Of a stretch of 64,000 nt of DNA, positions 22,546 through 35,154 are shown one piece after another. Both the position numbers and the translations under genes were made by a program. Each line of letters begins with the position of its first letter. The first letter of the stretch is position 1. The stretch is from Budorcas taxicolor. Lineage: Eukaryota > Chordata > Mammalia > Artiodactyla > Bovidae. The notes under the pieces were generated by a model. The model was given only the letters and a program-made list of their open reading frames with translations. It ran no database searches and was not told where the DNA came from. The stretch lies in contig NW_026291810.1 of NCBI RefSeq assembly GCF_023091745.1, positions 124,001 to 188,000 on the forward strand, read 5' to 3'.

Positions 22546-23946
22546 GAGACGTGTGCAGGTGGTTGGGGCCTGCCCCTGCGTGTCTGGGCTCCCGCCCACA
22601 GCCCCAGCTCAGGGGAAGCAGCCCCTGAGCCGAGACCTGCAGGAAGCGCGGGGCGCCCCCGCCTGGAAGCCTAGTGCACAGCATGCGGGAAGCGAGCCTC
22701 CTCGGGGGAAGAGGAGGCAGCCCAGCTGCGTGCGGCTGCGATCACTTCTTGGCCAGAGCCCAGTGCGCCTCCAGGACGGCAGAGCTCCAGCTCTGCTCAG
22801 AGGCCAGATCTGGCAGAGTTGCTGGCGTGGGGCTGCTCTGCCCTGGGTGAGCCTTGCCAGACTTGCCTCGCGTCTAGGCTTCCTGACCAGGAAGGAGAAG
22901 GCTGCGCGAGACTGGGAGACGCTACTGGCGCCTTCCTGGCCTCGGCTCCACTCCTGCCTTGCCTTTGCACCTAGTCCCCAGGCATCCTTGCAGTGGCTTT
23001 AGAGGCCGGTGTGTTGCACACTGCCAAGGGCTCCAGCAGTGAGAGCTCTGTCATAGGGCAGGGAATGGCAACTGCAGGGCTCTTACAGCGGTTGCTCGGC
23101 CTTCCAGACTAAGCACAGCACAGAGAGCACCAGGCTCCCAGCGCCCCTGGCTGGGGTCTGCAGCCCCACACACCCGGATGCTGACTCCGTGAGCGCCCAG
23201 AAGGTGCCTGACCGTCGTCATTTCCCGAGTGCTCTCCTCCCCTGCAGAGACGTGTGCAGGAGGTTGGGGCTGCCCCTGCGTGTCTGGGCTCCCGCCCACA
23301 GCCCCAGCTCAGGGGAAGCAGCCCCTGAGCCAAGACCTGCAGGAGGCGCGGGGCGTCCCTGCCTGGAAGCCACGTGCACAGTTCGCGGGGACGCGAGCCT
23401 CCTTGGGAAGAGTCGAGGGAGCCAAGCCGCTTGCAGCTGCAATCCCTGCTTGGGCGGAGCCGAGTGCGCGTCCAGTACCGCAGAGCTCCAGCTCTTCTCA
23501 GAGGCCGGATCTAGTCAAGTTGCTTGCGCGAGGCAGCTCTGCCGTGGGCGAGAGTCGCCCAGGCTTGCTTCGCTGCTAGCCTTCCTGCCCAGGAAGGAGC
23601 AGGCTGTGCGATGCTGGGAGAGGCCACTGGCGCCTTCCTGGCCTCAGCTCCGCTCCTGCCTTGCCTTTGCAGCCAGGCCCCAGGCGTCCTTGGGGACGGC
23701 TTTGGGGTCGGTGGCTTGCACCCTGCCAGCGCTCCAGCTGTGAGGGCTCTATTAGAGGAAGGGGAGGGCAAGTGCAGGGCTCCTCCAGCGGTTGCTTGGC
23801 CGCCCAGACTCAGCGCCGCAGCGAGAGCACAAGGCTCCCAGGTCCCCTGGCTGTGGTCTGCAGCCCCACACACCCGGAGGCTGACTCCGTGGGCACCCGG
23901 AATTTGCCTGACAGACGTCATTTCCCTGGGGCTCTCCTCCCCAGCA
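22546..23946 (+). repeat. Unit U17 (B, 577A, 1024T, 1276G)
   Basis: Counterpart of U13, with private G-to-A at 22755 (GGCCAGAGCC) and G-to-T at 23521 (AAGTTGCTTG). It is the last unit with 577A among the B units. Confidence 0.97.
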
Positions 23947-25347
23947 GAGACGTGTGCAGGTGGTTGGGGCCTGCCCCTGCGTGTCTGGGCTCCCGCCCAC
24001 AGCCCCAGCTCAGGGGAAGCAGCCCCTGAGCCGAGACCTGCAGGAAGCGCGGGGCGCCCCCGCCTGGAAGCCTAGTGCACAGCATGCGGGAAGCGAGCCT
24101 CCTCGGGGGAAGAGGAGGCAGCCCAGCTGCGTGCGGCTGCGATCACTTCTTGGCCGGAGCCCAGTGCGCCTCCAGGACGGCAGAGCTCCAGCTCTGCTCA
24201 GAGGCCAGATCTGGCAGAGTTGCTGGCGTGGGGCTGCTCTGCCCTGGGTGAGCCTTGCCAGACTTGCCTCGCGTCTAGGCTTCCTGACCAGGAAGGAGAA
24301 GGCTGCGCGAGACTGGGAGACGCTACTGGCGCCTTCCTGGCCTCGGCTCCACTCCTGCCTTGCCTTTGCACCTAGTCCCCAGGCATCCTTGCAGTGGCTT
24401 TAGAGGCCGGTGTGTTGCACACTGCCAAGGGCTCCAGCAGTGAGAGCTCTGTCATAGGGCAGGGAATGGCAACTGCAGGGCTCTTACAGCGGTTGCTCGG
24501 CCTTCCAGACTAAGCACAGCACGGAGAGCACCAGGCTCCCAGCGCCCCTGGCTGGGGTCTGCAGCCCCACACACCCGGATGCTGACTCCGTGAGCGCCCA
24601 GAAGGTGCCTGACCGTCGTCATTTCCCGAGTGCTCTCCTCCCCTGCAGAGACGTGTGCAGGAGGTTGGGGCTGCCCCTGCGTGTCTGGGCTCCCGCCCAC
24701 AGCCCCAGCTCAGGGGAAGCAGCCCCTGAGCCAAGACCTGCAGGAGGCGCGGGGCGTCCCTGCCTGGAAGCCACGTGCACAGTTCGCGGGGACGCGAGCC
24801 TCCTTGGGAAGAGTCGAGGGAGCCAAGCCGCTTGCAGCTGCAATCCCTGCTTGGGCGGAGCCGAGTGCGCGTCCAGTACCGCAGAGCTCCAGCTCTTCTC
24901 AGAGGCCGGATCTAGTCAAGTGGCTTGCGCGAGGCAGCTCTGCCGTGGGCGAGAGTCGCCCAGGCTTGCTTCGCTGCTAGCCTTCCTGCCCAGGAAGGAG
25001 CAGGCTGTGCGATGCTGGGAGAGGCCACTGGCGCCTTCCTGGCCTCAGCTCCGCTCCTGCCTTGCCTTTGCAGCCAGGCCCCAGGCGTCCTTGGGGACGG
25101 CTTTGGGGTCGGTGGCTTGCACCCTGCCAGCGCTCCAGCTGTGAGGGCTCTATTAGAGGAAGGGGAGGGCAAGTGCAGGGCTCCTCCAGCGGTTGCTTGG
25201 CCGCCCAGACTCAGCGCCGCAGCGAGAGCACAAGGCTCCCAGGTCCCCTGGCTGTGGTCTGCAGCCCCACACACCCGGAGGCTGACTCCGTGGGCACCCG
25301 GAATTTGCCTGACAGACGTCATTTCCCTGGGGCTCTCCTCCCCAGCA
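23947..25347 (+). repeat. Unit U18 (B, 1024T, 1276G)
   Basis: Counterpart of U14, with no marker or translation difference seen. Confidence 0.97.
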
Positions 25348-26748
25348 GAGACGTGTGCAGGTGGTTGGGGCCTGCCCCTGCGTGTCTGGGCTCCCGCCCA
25401 CAGCCCCAGCTCAGGGGAAGCAGCCCCTGAGCCGAGACCTGCAGGAAGCGCGGGGCGCCCCCGCCTGGAAGCCTAGTGCACAGCATGCGGGAAGCGAGCC
25501 TCCTCGGGGGAAGAGGAGGCAGCCCAGCTGCGTGCGGCTGCGATCACTTCTTGGCCGGAGCCCAGTGCGCCTCCAGGACGGCAGAGCTCCAGCTCTGCTC
25601 AGAGGCCAGATCTGGCAGAGTTGCTGGCGTGGGGCTGCTCTGCCCTGGGTGAGCCTTGCCAGACTTGCCTCGCGTCTAGGCTTCCTGACCAGGAAGGAGA
25701 AGGCTGCGCGAGACTGGGAGACGCTACTGGCGCCTTCCTGGCCTCGGCTCCACTCCTGCCTTGCCTTTGCACCTAGTCCCCAGGCATCCTTGCAGTGGCT
25801 TTAGAGGCCGGTGTGTTGCACACTGCCAAGGGCTCCAGCAGTGAGAGCTCTGTCATAGGGCAGGGAATGGCAACTGCAGGGCTCTTACAGCGGTTGCTCG
25901 GCCTTCCAGACTAAGCACAGCACGGAGAGCACCAGGCTCCCAGCGCCCCTGGCTGGGGTCTGCAGCCCCACACACCCGGATGCTGACTCCGTGAGCGCCC
26001 AGAAGGTGCCTGACCGTCGTCATTTCCCGAGTGCTCTCCTCCCCTGCAGAGACGTGTGCAGGAGGTTGGGGCTGCCCCTGCGTGTCTGGGCTCCCGCCCA
26101 CAGCCCCAGCTCAGGGGAAGCAGCCCCTGAGCCAAGACCTGCAGGAGGCGCGGGGCGTCCCTGCCTGGAAGCCACGTGCACAGTTCGCGGGGACGCGAGC
26201 CTCCTTGGGAAGAGTCGAGGGAGCCAAGCCGCTTGCAGCTGCAATCCCTGCTTGGGCGGAGCCGAGTGCGCGTCCAGTACCGCAGAGCTCCAGCTCTTCT
26301 CAGAGGCCGGAACTAGTCAAGTGGCTTGCGCGAGGCAGCTCTGCCGTGGGCGAGAGTCGCCCAGGCTTGCCTCGCTGCTAGCCTTCCTGCCCAGGAAGGA
26401 GCAGGCTGTGCGATGCTGGGAGAGGCCACTGGCGCCTTCCTGGCCTCAGCTCCGCTCCTGCCTTGCCTTTGCAGCCAGGCCCCAGGCGTCCTTGGGGACG
26501 GCTTTGGGGTCGGTGGCTTGCACCCAGCCAGCGCTCCAGCTGTGAGGGCTCTATTAGAGGAAGGGGAGGGCAAGTGCACGGCTCCTCCAGCGGTTGCTTG
26601 GCCGCCCAGACTCAGCGCCGCAGCGAGAGCACAAGGCTCCCAGGTCCCCTGGCTGTGGTCTGCAGCCCCACACACCCGGAGGCTGACTCCGTGGGCACCC
26701 GGAATTTGCCTGACAGACGTCATTTCCCTGGGGCTCTCTTCCCCAGCA
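25348..26748 (+). repeat. Unit U19 (B, 965A, 1179A, 1232C, 1276G, 1392T)
   Basis: Counterpart of U15, but with CTCTCTTCCCC near its end (1392T at 26739). This is the first 1392T in the window. The change falls in the last 10 bp of the unit, so the second block copy ends at a different junction from the first. Confidence 0.97.
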
Positions 26749-28149
26749 GAGACGTGTGCAGGTGGTTGGGGCCTGCCCCTGCGTGTCTGGGCTCCCGCCC
26801 ACAGCCCCAGCTCAGGGGAAGCAGCCCCTGAGCCGAGACCTGCAGGAAGCGCGGGGCGCCCCCGCCTGGAAGCCTAGTGCACAGCATGCGGGAAGCGAGC
26901 CTCCTCGGGGGAAGAGGAGGCAGCCCAGCTGCGTGCGGCTGCGATCACTTCTTGGCCGGAGCCCAGTGCGCCTCCAGGACGGCAGAGCTCCAGCTCTGCT
27001 CAGAGGCCAGATCTGGCAGAGTTGCTGGCGTGGGGCTGCTCTGCCCTGGGTGAGCCTTGCCAGACTTGCCTCGCGTCTAGGCTTCCTGACCAGGAAGGAG
27101 AAGGCTGCGCGAGACTGGGAGACGCTACTGGCGCCTTCCTGGCCTCGGCTCCACTCCTGCCTTGCCTTTGCACCTAGTCCCCAGGCATCCTTGCAGTGGC
27201 TTTAGAGGCCGGTGTGTTGCACACTGCCAAGGGCTCCAGCAGTGAGAGCTCTGTCATAGGGCAGGGAATGGCAACTGCAGGGCTCTTACAGCGGTTGCTC
27301 GGCCTTCCAGACTAAGCACAGCACGGAGAGCACCAGGCTCCCAGCGCCCCTGGCTGGGGTCTGCAGCCCCACACACCCGGATGCTGACTCCGTGAGCGCC
27401 CAGAAGGTGCCTGACCGTCGTCATTTCCCGAGTGCTCTCCTCCCCTGCAGAGACGTGTGCAGGAGGTTGGGGCTGCCCCTGCGTGTCTGGGCTCCCGCCC
27501 ACAGCCCCAGCTCAGGGGAAGCAGCCCCTGAGCCAAGACCTGAAGGAGGCGCGGGGCGTCCCTGCCTGGAAGCCACGTGCACAGTTCGCGGGGACGCGAG
27601 CCTCCTTGGGAAGAGTCGAGGGAGCCAAGCCGCTTGCAGCTGCAATCCCTGCTTGGGCGGAGCCGAGTGCGCGTCCAGTACCGCAGAGCTCCAGCTCTTC
27701 TCAGAGGCCGGATCTAGTCAAGTGGCTTGCGCGAGGCAGCTCTGCCGTGGGCGAGAGTCGCCCAGGCTTGCCTCGCTGCTAGCCTTCCTGCCCAGGAAGG
27801 AGCAGGCTGTGCGATGCTGGGAGAGGCCACTGGCGCCTTCCTGGCCTCAGCTCCGCTCCTGCCTTGCCTTTGCAGCCAGGCCCCAGGCGTCCTTGGGGAC
27901 GGCTTTGGGGTCGGTGGCTTGCACCCTGCCAGCGCTCCAGCTGTGAGGGCTCTATTAGAGGAAGGGGAGGGCAAGTGCAGGGCTCCTCCAGCGGTTGCTT
28001 GGCCGCCCAGACTCAGCGCCGCACCGAGAGCACAAGGCTCCCAGGTCCCCTGGCTGTGGTCTGCAGCCCCACACACCCGGAGGCTGACTCCGTGGGCACC
28101 CGGAATTTGCCTGACAGACGTCATTTCCCTGGGGCTCTCTTCCCCAGCA
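26749..28149 (+). repeat. Unit U20 (B, 1276C, 1392T)
   Basis: Common state with 1276C and 1392T. Private C-to-A at 27543 (CCTGAAGG). It is the same class as U25, U27 and U33. Confidence 0.97.
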
Positions 28150-29550
28150 GAGACGTGTGCAGGTGGTTGGGGCCTGCCCCTGCGTGTCTGGGCTCCCGCC
28201 CACAGCCCCAGCTCAGGGGAAGCAGCCCCTGAGCCGAGACCTGCAGGAAGCGCGGGGCGCCCCCGCCTGGAAGCCTAGTGCACAGCATGCGGGAAGCGAG
28301 CCTCCTCGGGGGAAGAGGAGGCAGCCCAGCTGTGTGCGGCTGCGATCACTTCTTGGCCGGAGCCCAGTGCGCCTCCAGGACGGCAGAGCTCCAGCTCTGC
28401 TCAGAGGCCAGATCTGGCAGAGTTGCTGGCGTGGGGCTGCTCTGCCCTGGGTGAGCCTTGCCAGACTTGCCTCGCGTCTAGGCTTCCTGACCAGGAAGGA
28501 GAAGGCTGCGCGAGACTGGGAGACGCTACTGGCGCCTTCCTGGCCTCGGCTCCACTCCTGCCTTGCCTTTGCACCTAGTCCCCAGGCATCCTTGCAGTGG
28601 CTTTAGAGGCCGGTGTGTTGCACACTGCCAAGGGCTCCAGCAGTGAGAGCTCTGTCATAGGGCAGGGAATGGCAACTGCAGGGCTCTTACAGCGGTTGCT
28701 CGGCCTTCCAGACTAAGCACAGCACGGAGAGCACCAGGCTCCCAGCGCCCCTGGCTGGGGTCTGCAGCCCCACACACCCGGATGCTGACTCCGTGAGCGC
28801 CCAGAAGGTGCCTGACCGTCGTCATTTCCCGAGTGCTCTCCTCCCCTGCAGAGACGTGTGCAGGAGGTTGGGGCTGCCCCTGCGTGTCTGGGCTCCCGCC
28901 CACAGCCCCAGCTCAGGGGAAGCAGCCCCTGAGCCAAGACCTGCAGGAGGCGCGGGGCGTCCCTGCCTGGAAGCCACGTGCACAGTTCGCGGGGACGCGA
29001 GCCTCCTTGGGAAGAGTCGAGGGAGCCAAGCCGCTTGCAGCTGCAATCCCTGCTTGGGCGGAGCCGAGTGCGCGTCCAGTACCGCAGAGCTCCAGCTCTT
29101 CTCAGAGGCCGGATCTAGTCAAGTGGCTTGCGCGAGGCAGCTCTGCCGTGGGCGAGAGTCGCCCAGGCTTGCCTCGCTGCTAGCCTTCCTGCCCAGGAAG
29201 GAGCAGGCTGTGCGATGCTGGGAGAGGCCACTGGCGCCTTCCTGGCCTCAGCTCCGCTCCTGCCTTGCCTTTGCAGCCAGGCCCCAGGCGTCCTTGGGGA
29301 CGGCTTTGGGGTCGGTGGCTTGCACCCTGCCAGCGCTCCAGCTGTGAGGGCTCTATTAGAGGAAGGGGAGGGCAAGTGCAGGGCTCCTCCAGCGGTTGCT
29401 TGGCCGCCCAGACTCAGCGCCGCACCGAGAGCACAAGGCTCCCAGGTCCCCTGGCTGTGGTCTGCAGCCCCACACACCCGGAGGCTGACTCCGTGGGCAC
29501 CCGGAATTTGCCTGACAGACGTCATTTCCCTGGGGCTCTCCTCCCCAGCA
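28150..29550 (+). repeat. Unit U21 (B, 184T, 1276C)
   Basis: First unit with GCTGTGTGCGG (184T at 28333), a CpG transition seen in 12 later-lying units including this one. Otherwise common, with 1276C and 1392C. Confidence 0.97.
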
Positions 29551-30951
29551 GAGACGTGTGCAGGTGGTTGGGGCCTGCCCCTGCGTGTCTGGGCTCCCGC
29601 CCACAGCCCCAGCTCAGGGGAAGCAGCCCCTGAGCCGAGACCTGCAGGAAGCGCGGGGCGCCCCCGCCTGGAAGCCTAGTGCACAGCATGCGGGAAGCGA
29701 GCCTCCTCGGGGGAAGAGGAGGCAGCCCAGCTGCGTGCGGCTGCGATCACTTCTTGGCCGGAGCCCAGTGCGCCTCCAGGACGGCAGAGCTCCAGCTCTG
29801 CTCAGAGGCCAGATCTGGCAGAGTTGCTGGCGTGGGGCTGCTCTGCCCTGGGTGAGCCTTGCCAGACTTGCCTCGCGTCTAGGCTTCCTGACCAGGAAGG
29901 AGAAGGCTGCGCGAGACTGGGAGACGCTACTGGCGCCTTCCTGGCCTCGGCTCCACTCCTGCCTTGCCTTTGCACCTAGTCCCCAGGCATCCTTGCAGTG
30001 GCTTTAGAGGCCGGTGTGTTGCACACTGCCAAGGGCTCCAGCAGTGAGAGCTCTTTCATAGGGCAGGGAATGGCAACTGCATGGCTCTTACAGCGGTTGC
30101 TCGGCCTTCCAGCCTAAGCAAAGCACAGAGAGCACCAGGCTCCCAGCGCCCCTGGCTGGGGTCTGCAGCCCCACACACCCGGATGCTGACTCCGTGAGCG
30201 CCCAGAAGGTGCCTGACCGACGTCATTTCCCGAGTGCTCTCCTGCCCTGCAGAGACGTGTGCAGGAGGTTGGGGCTGCCCCTGCGTGTCTGGGCTCCCGC
30301 CCACAGCCCCAGCTCAGGGGAATCAGCCCCTGAGCCAAGACCTGCAGGAGGTGCGGGGCGTCCCTGCCTGGAAGCCACGTGCACAGTTCGCGGGGACGCG
30401 AGCCTCCTTGGGAAGAGTCGAGGGAGCCAAGCCGCTTGCAGCTGCAATCCCTGCTTGGGCGGAGCCGAGTGCGCGTCCAGTACCGCAGAGCTCCAGCTCT
30501 TCTCAGAGGCCGGATCTAGTCAAGTGGCTTGCGCGAGGCAGCTCTGCCGTGGGCGAGAGTCGCCCAGGCTTGCCTCGCTGCTAGCCTTCCTGCCCAGGAA
30601 GGAGCAGGCTGTGCGATGCTGGGAGAGGCCACTGACGCCTTCCAGGCCTCAGCTCCGCTCCTGCCTTGCCTTTGCAGCCAGGCCCCAGGCGTCCTTGGGG
30701 ACGGCTTTGGGGTCGGTGGCTTGCACCCTGCCAGCGCTCCAGCTGTGAGGGCTCTATTAGAGGAAGGGGAGGGCAAGTGCAGGGCTCCTCCAGCGGTTGC
30801 TTGGCCGCCCAGACTCAGCGCCGCAGCGAGAGCACAAGGCTCCCAGGTCCCCTGGCTGTGGTCTGCAGCCCCACACACCCGGAGGCTGACTCCGTGGGCA
30901 CCCGGAATTTGCCTGACAGACGTCATTTCCCTGGGGCTCTCCTCCCCAGCA
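29551..30951 (+). repeat. Unit U22 (A haplotype, 802T, 1276G), last A unit
   Basis: A haplotype and 802T (30352) as in U12 and U16, but 1276G instead of C. No A-haplotype unit follows in the remaining 33 kb. Confidence 0.97.
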
Positions 30952-32352
30952 GAGACGTGTGCAGGTGGTTGGGGCCTGCCCCTGCGTGTCTGGGCTCCCG
31001 CCCACAGCCCCAGCTCAGGGGAAGCAGCCCCTGAGCCGAGACCTGCAGGAAGCGCGGGGCGCCCCCGCCTGGAAGCCTAGTGCACAGCATGCGGGAAGCG
31101 AGCCTCCTCGGGGGAAGAGGAGGCAGCCCAGCTGCGTGCGGCTGCGATCACTTCTTGGCCGGAGCCCAGTGCGCCTCCAGGACGGCAGAGCTCCAGCTCT
31201 GCTCAGAGGCCAGATCTGGCAGAGTTGCTGGCGTGGGGCTGCTCTGCCCTGGGTGAGCCTTGCCAGACTTGCCTCGCGTCTAGGCTTCCTGACCAGGAAG
31301 GAGAAGGCTGCGCGAGACTGGGAGACGCTACTGGCGCCTTCCTGGCCTCGGCTCCACTCCTGCCTTGCCTTTGCACCTAGTCCCCAGGCATCCTTGCAGT
31401 GGCTTTAGAGGCCGGTGTGTTGCACACTGCCAAGGGCTCCAGCAGTGAGAGCTCTGTCATAGGGCAGGGAATGGCAACTGCAGGGCTCTTACAGCGGTTG
31501 CTCGGCCTTCCAGACTAAGCACAGCACGGAGAGCACCAGGCTCCCAGCGCCCCTGGCTGGGGTCTGCAGCCCCACACACCCGGATGCTGACTCCGTGAGC
31601 GCCCAGAAGGTGCCTGACCGTCGTCATTTCCCGAGTGCTCTCCTCCCCTGCAGAGACGTGTGCAGGAGGTTGGGGCTGCCCCTGCGTGTCTGGGCTCCCG
31701 CCCACAGCCCCAGCTCAGGGGAAGCAGCCCCTGAGCCAAGACCTGCAGGAGGCGCGGGGCGTCCCTGCCTGGAAGCCACGTGCACAGTTCGCGGGGACGC
31801 GAGCCTCCTTGGGAAGAGTCGAGGGAGCCAAGCCGCTTGCAGCTGCAATCCCTGCTTGGGCGGAGCCGAGTGCGCGTCCAGTACCGCAGAGCTCCAGCTC
31901 TTCTCAGAGGCCGGATCTAGTCAAGTGGCTTGCGCGAGGCAGCTCTGCCGTGGGCGAGAGTCGCCCAGGCTTGCTTCGCTGCTAGCCTTCCTGCCCAGGA
32001 AGGAGCAGGCTGTGCGATGCTGGGAGAGGCCACTGGCGCCTTCCTGGCCTCAGCTCCGCTCCTGCCTTGCCTTTGCAGCCAGGCCCCAGGCGTCCTTGGG
32101 GACGGCTTTGGGGTCGGTGGCTTGCACCCTGCCAGCGCTCCAGCTGTGAGGGCTCTATTAGAGGAAGGGGAGGGCAAGTGCAGGGCTCCTCCAGCGGTTG
32201 CTTGGCCGCCCAGACTCAGCGCCGCAGCGAGAGCACAAGGCTCCCAGGTCCCCTGGCTGTGGTCTGCAGCCCCACACACCCGGAGGCTGACTCCGTGGGC
32301 ACCCGGAATTTGCCTGACAGACGTCATTTCCCTGGGGCTCTCCTCCCCAGCA
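30952..32352 (+). repeat. Unit U23 (B, 1024T, 1276G)
   Basis: Same class as U14 and U18. It directly follows the A unit and directly precedes a 965A unit, whereas the earlier blocks have two 1024T units in this place. Confidence 0.97.
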
Positions 32353-33753
32353 GAGACGTGTGCAGGTGGTTGGGGCCTGCCCCTGCGTGTCTGGGCTCCC
32401 GCCCACAGCCCCAGCTCAGGGGAAGCAGCCCCTGAGCCGAGACCTGCAGGAAGCGCGGGGCGCCCCCGCCTGGAAGCCTAGTGCACAGCATGCGGGAAGC
32501 GAGCCTCCTCGGGGGAAGAGGAGGCAGCCCAGCTGCGTGCGGCTGCGATCACTTCTTGGCCGGAGCCCAGTGCGCCTCCAGGACGGCAGAGCTCCAGCTC
32601 TGCTCAGAGGCCAGATCTGGCAGAGTTGCTGGCGTGGGGCTGCTCTGCCCTGGGTGAGCCTTGCCAGACTTGCCTCGCGTCTAGGCTTCCTGACCAGGAA
32701 GGAGAAGGCTGCGCGAGACTGGGAGACGCTACTGGCGCCTTCCTGGCCTCGGCTCCACTCCTGCCTTGCCTTTGCACCTAGTCCCCAGGCATCCTTGCAG
32801 TGGCTTTAGAGGCCGGTGTGTTGCACACTGCCAAGGGCTCCAGCAGTGAGAGCTCTGTCATAGGGCAGGGAATGGCAACTGCAGGGCTCTTACAGCGGTT
32901 GCTCGGCCTTCCAGACTAAGCACAGCACGGAGAGCACCAGGCTCCCAGCGCCCCTGGCTGGGGTCTGCAGCCCCACACACCCGGATGCTGACTCCGTGAG
33001 CGCCCAGAAGGTGCCTGACCGTCGTCATTTCCCGAGTGCTCTCCTCCCCTGCAGAGACGTGTGCAGGAGGTTGGGGCTGCCCCTGCGTGTCTGGGCTCCC
33101 GCCCACAGCCCCAGCTCAGGGGAAGCAGCCCCTGAGCCAAGACCTGCAGGAGGCGCGGGGCGTCCCTGCCTGGAAGCCACGTGCACAGTTCGCGGGGACG
33201 CGAGCCTCCTTGGGAAGAGTCGAGGGAGCCAAGCCGCTTGCAGCTGCAATCCCTGCTTGGGCGGAGCCGAGTGCGCGTCCAGTACCGCAGAGCTCCAGCT
33301 CTTCTCAGAGGCCGGAACTAGTCAAGTGGCTTGCGCGAGGCAGCTCTGCCGTGGGCGAGAGTCGCCCAGGCTTGCCTCGCTGCTAGCCTTCCTGCCCAGG
33401 AAGGAGCAGGCTGTGCGATGCTGGGAGAGGCCACTGGCGCCTTCCTGGCCTCAGCTCCGCTCCTGCCTTGCCTTTGCAGCCAGGCCCCAGGCGTCCTTGG
33501 GGACGGCTTTGGGGTCGGTGGCTTGCACCCTGCCAGCGCTCCAGCTGTGAGGGCTCTATTAGAGGAAGGGGAGGGCAAGTGCAGGGCTCCTCCAGCGGTT
33601 GCTTGGCCGCCCAGACTCAGCGCCGCAGCGAGAGCACAAGGCTCCCAGGTCCCCTGGCTGTGGTCTGCAGCCCCACACACCCGGAGGCTGACTCCGTGGG
33701 CACCCGGAATTTGCCTGACAGACGTCATTTCCCTGGGGCTCTCTTCCCCAGCA
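32353..33753 (+). repeat. Unit U24 (B, 965A, 1276G, 1392T)
   Basis: 965A unit like U19 but with 1179T and 1232G, so the right part of its monomer b has the common state. This is a visible conversion or exchange between 965 and 1179. Confidence 0.97.
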
Positions 33754-35154
33754 GAGACGTGTGCAGGTGGTTGGGGCCTGCCCCTGCGTGTCTGGGCTCC
33801 CGCCCACAGCCCCAGCTCAGGGGAAGCAGCCCCTGAGCCGAGACCTGCAGGAAGCGCGGGGCGCCCCCGCCTGGAAGCCTAGTGCACAGCATGCGGGAAG
33901 CGAGCCTCCTCGGGGGAAGAGGAGGCAGCCCAGCTGCGTGCGGCTGCGATCACTTCTTGGCCGGAGCCCAGTGCGCCTCCAGGACGGCAGAGCTCCAGCT
34001 CTGCTCAGAGGCCAGATCTGGCAGAGTTGCTGGCGTGGGGCTGCTCTGCCCTGGGTGAGCCTTGCCAGACTTGCCTCGCGTCTAGGCTTCCTGACCAGGA
34101 AGGAGAAGGCTGCGCGAGACTGGGAGACGCTACTGGCGCCTTCCTGGCCTCGGCTCCACTCCTGCCTTGCCTTTGCACCTAGTCCCCAGGCATCCTTGCA
34201 GTGGCTTTAGAGGCCGGTGTGTTGCACACTGCCAAGGGCTCCAGCAGTGAGAGCTCTGTCATAGGGCAGGGAATGGCAACTGCAGGGCTCTTACAGCGGT
34301 TGCTCGGCCTTCCAGACTAAGCACAGCACGGAGAGCACCAGGCTCCCAGCGCCCCTGGCTGGGGTCTGCAGCCCCACACACCCGGATGCTGACTCCGTGA
34401 GCGCCCAGAAGGTGCCTGACCGTCGTCATTTCCCGAGTGCTCTCCTCCCCTGCAGAGACGTGTGCAGGAGGTTGGGGCTGCCCCTGCGTGTCTGGGCTCC
34501 CGCCCACAGCCCCAGCTCAGGGGAAGCAGCCCCTGAGCCAAGACCTGCAGGAGGCGCGGGGCGTCCCTGCCTGGAAGCCACGTGCACAGTTCGCGGGGAC
34601 GCGAGCCTCCTTGGGAAGAGTCGAGGGAGCCAAGCCGCTTGCAGCTGCAATCCCTGCTTGGGCGGAGCCGAGTGCGCGTCCAGTACCGCAGAGCTCCAGC
34701 TCTTCTCAGAGGCCGGATCTAGTCAAGTGGCTTGCGCGAGGCAGCTCTGCCGTGGGCGAGAGTCGCCCAGGCTTGCCTCGCTGCTAGCCTTCCTGCCCAG
34801 GAAGGAGCAGGCTGTGCGATGCTGGGAGAGGCCACTGGCGCCTTCCTGGCCTCAGCTCCGCTCCTGCCTTGCCTTTGCAGCCAGGCCCCAGGCGTCCTTG
34901 GGGACGGCTTTGGGGTCGGTGGCTTGCACCCTGCCAGCGCTCCAGCTGTGAGGGCTCTATTAGAGGAAGGGGAGGGCAAGTGCAGGGCTCCTCCAGCGGT
35001 TGCTTGGCCGCCCAGACTCAGCGCCGCACCGAGAGCACAAGGCTCCCAGGTCCCCTGGCTGTGGTCTGCAGCCCCACACACCCGGAGGCTGACTCCGTGG
35101 GCACCCGGAATTTGCCTGACAGACGTCATTTCCCTGGGGCTCTCTTCCCCAGCA
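33754..35154 (+). repeat. Unit U25 (B, 1276C, 1392T)
   Basis: Same class as U20 without its private change. It sits between a 965A unit and a 184T unit, as U20 does. Confidence 0.97.

Larger units (their letters stand above)
15541..26748 (+). repeat. Two copies of a four-unit block (5604 bp each)
   Basis: U12-U15 and U16-U19 have the same order of classes: A/802T, then 577A/1024T, then 577G/1024T, then 965A/1179A/1232C. The copies are 15541-21144 and 21145-26748. Only a few differences were seen (22755, 23521, 26739), against many between neighbouring units. This is direct evidence for a recent multi-unit duplication. Confidence 0.85.
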
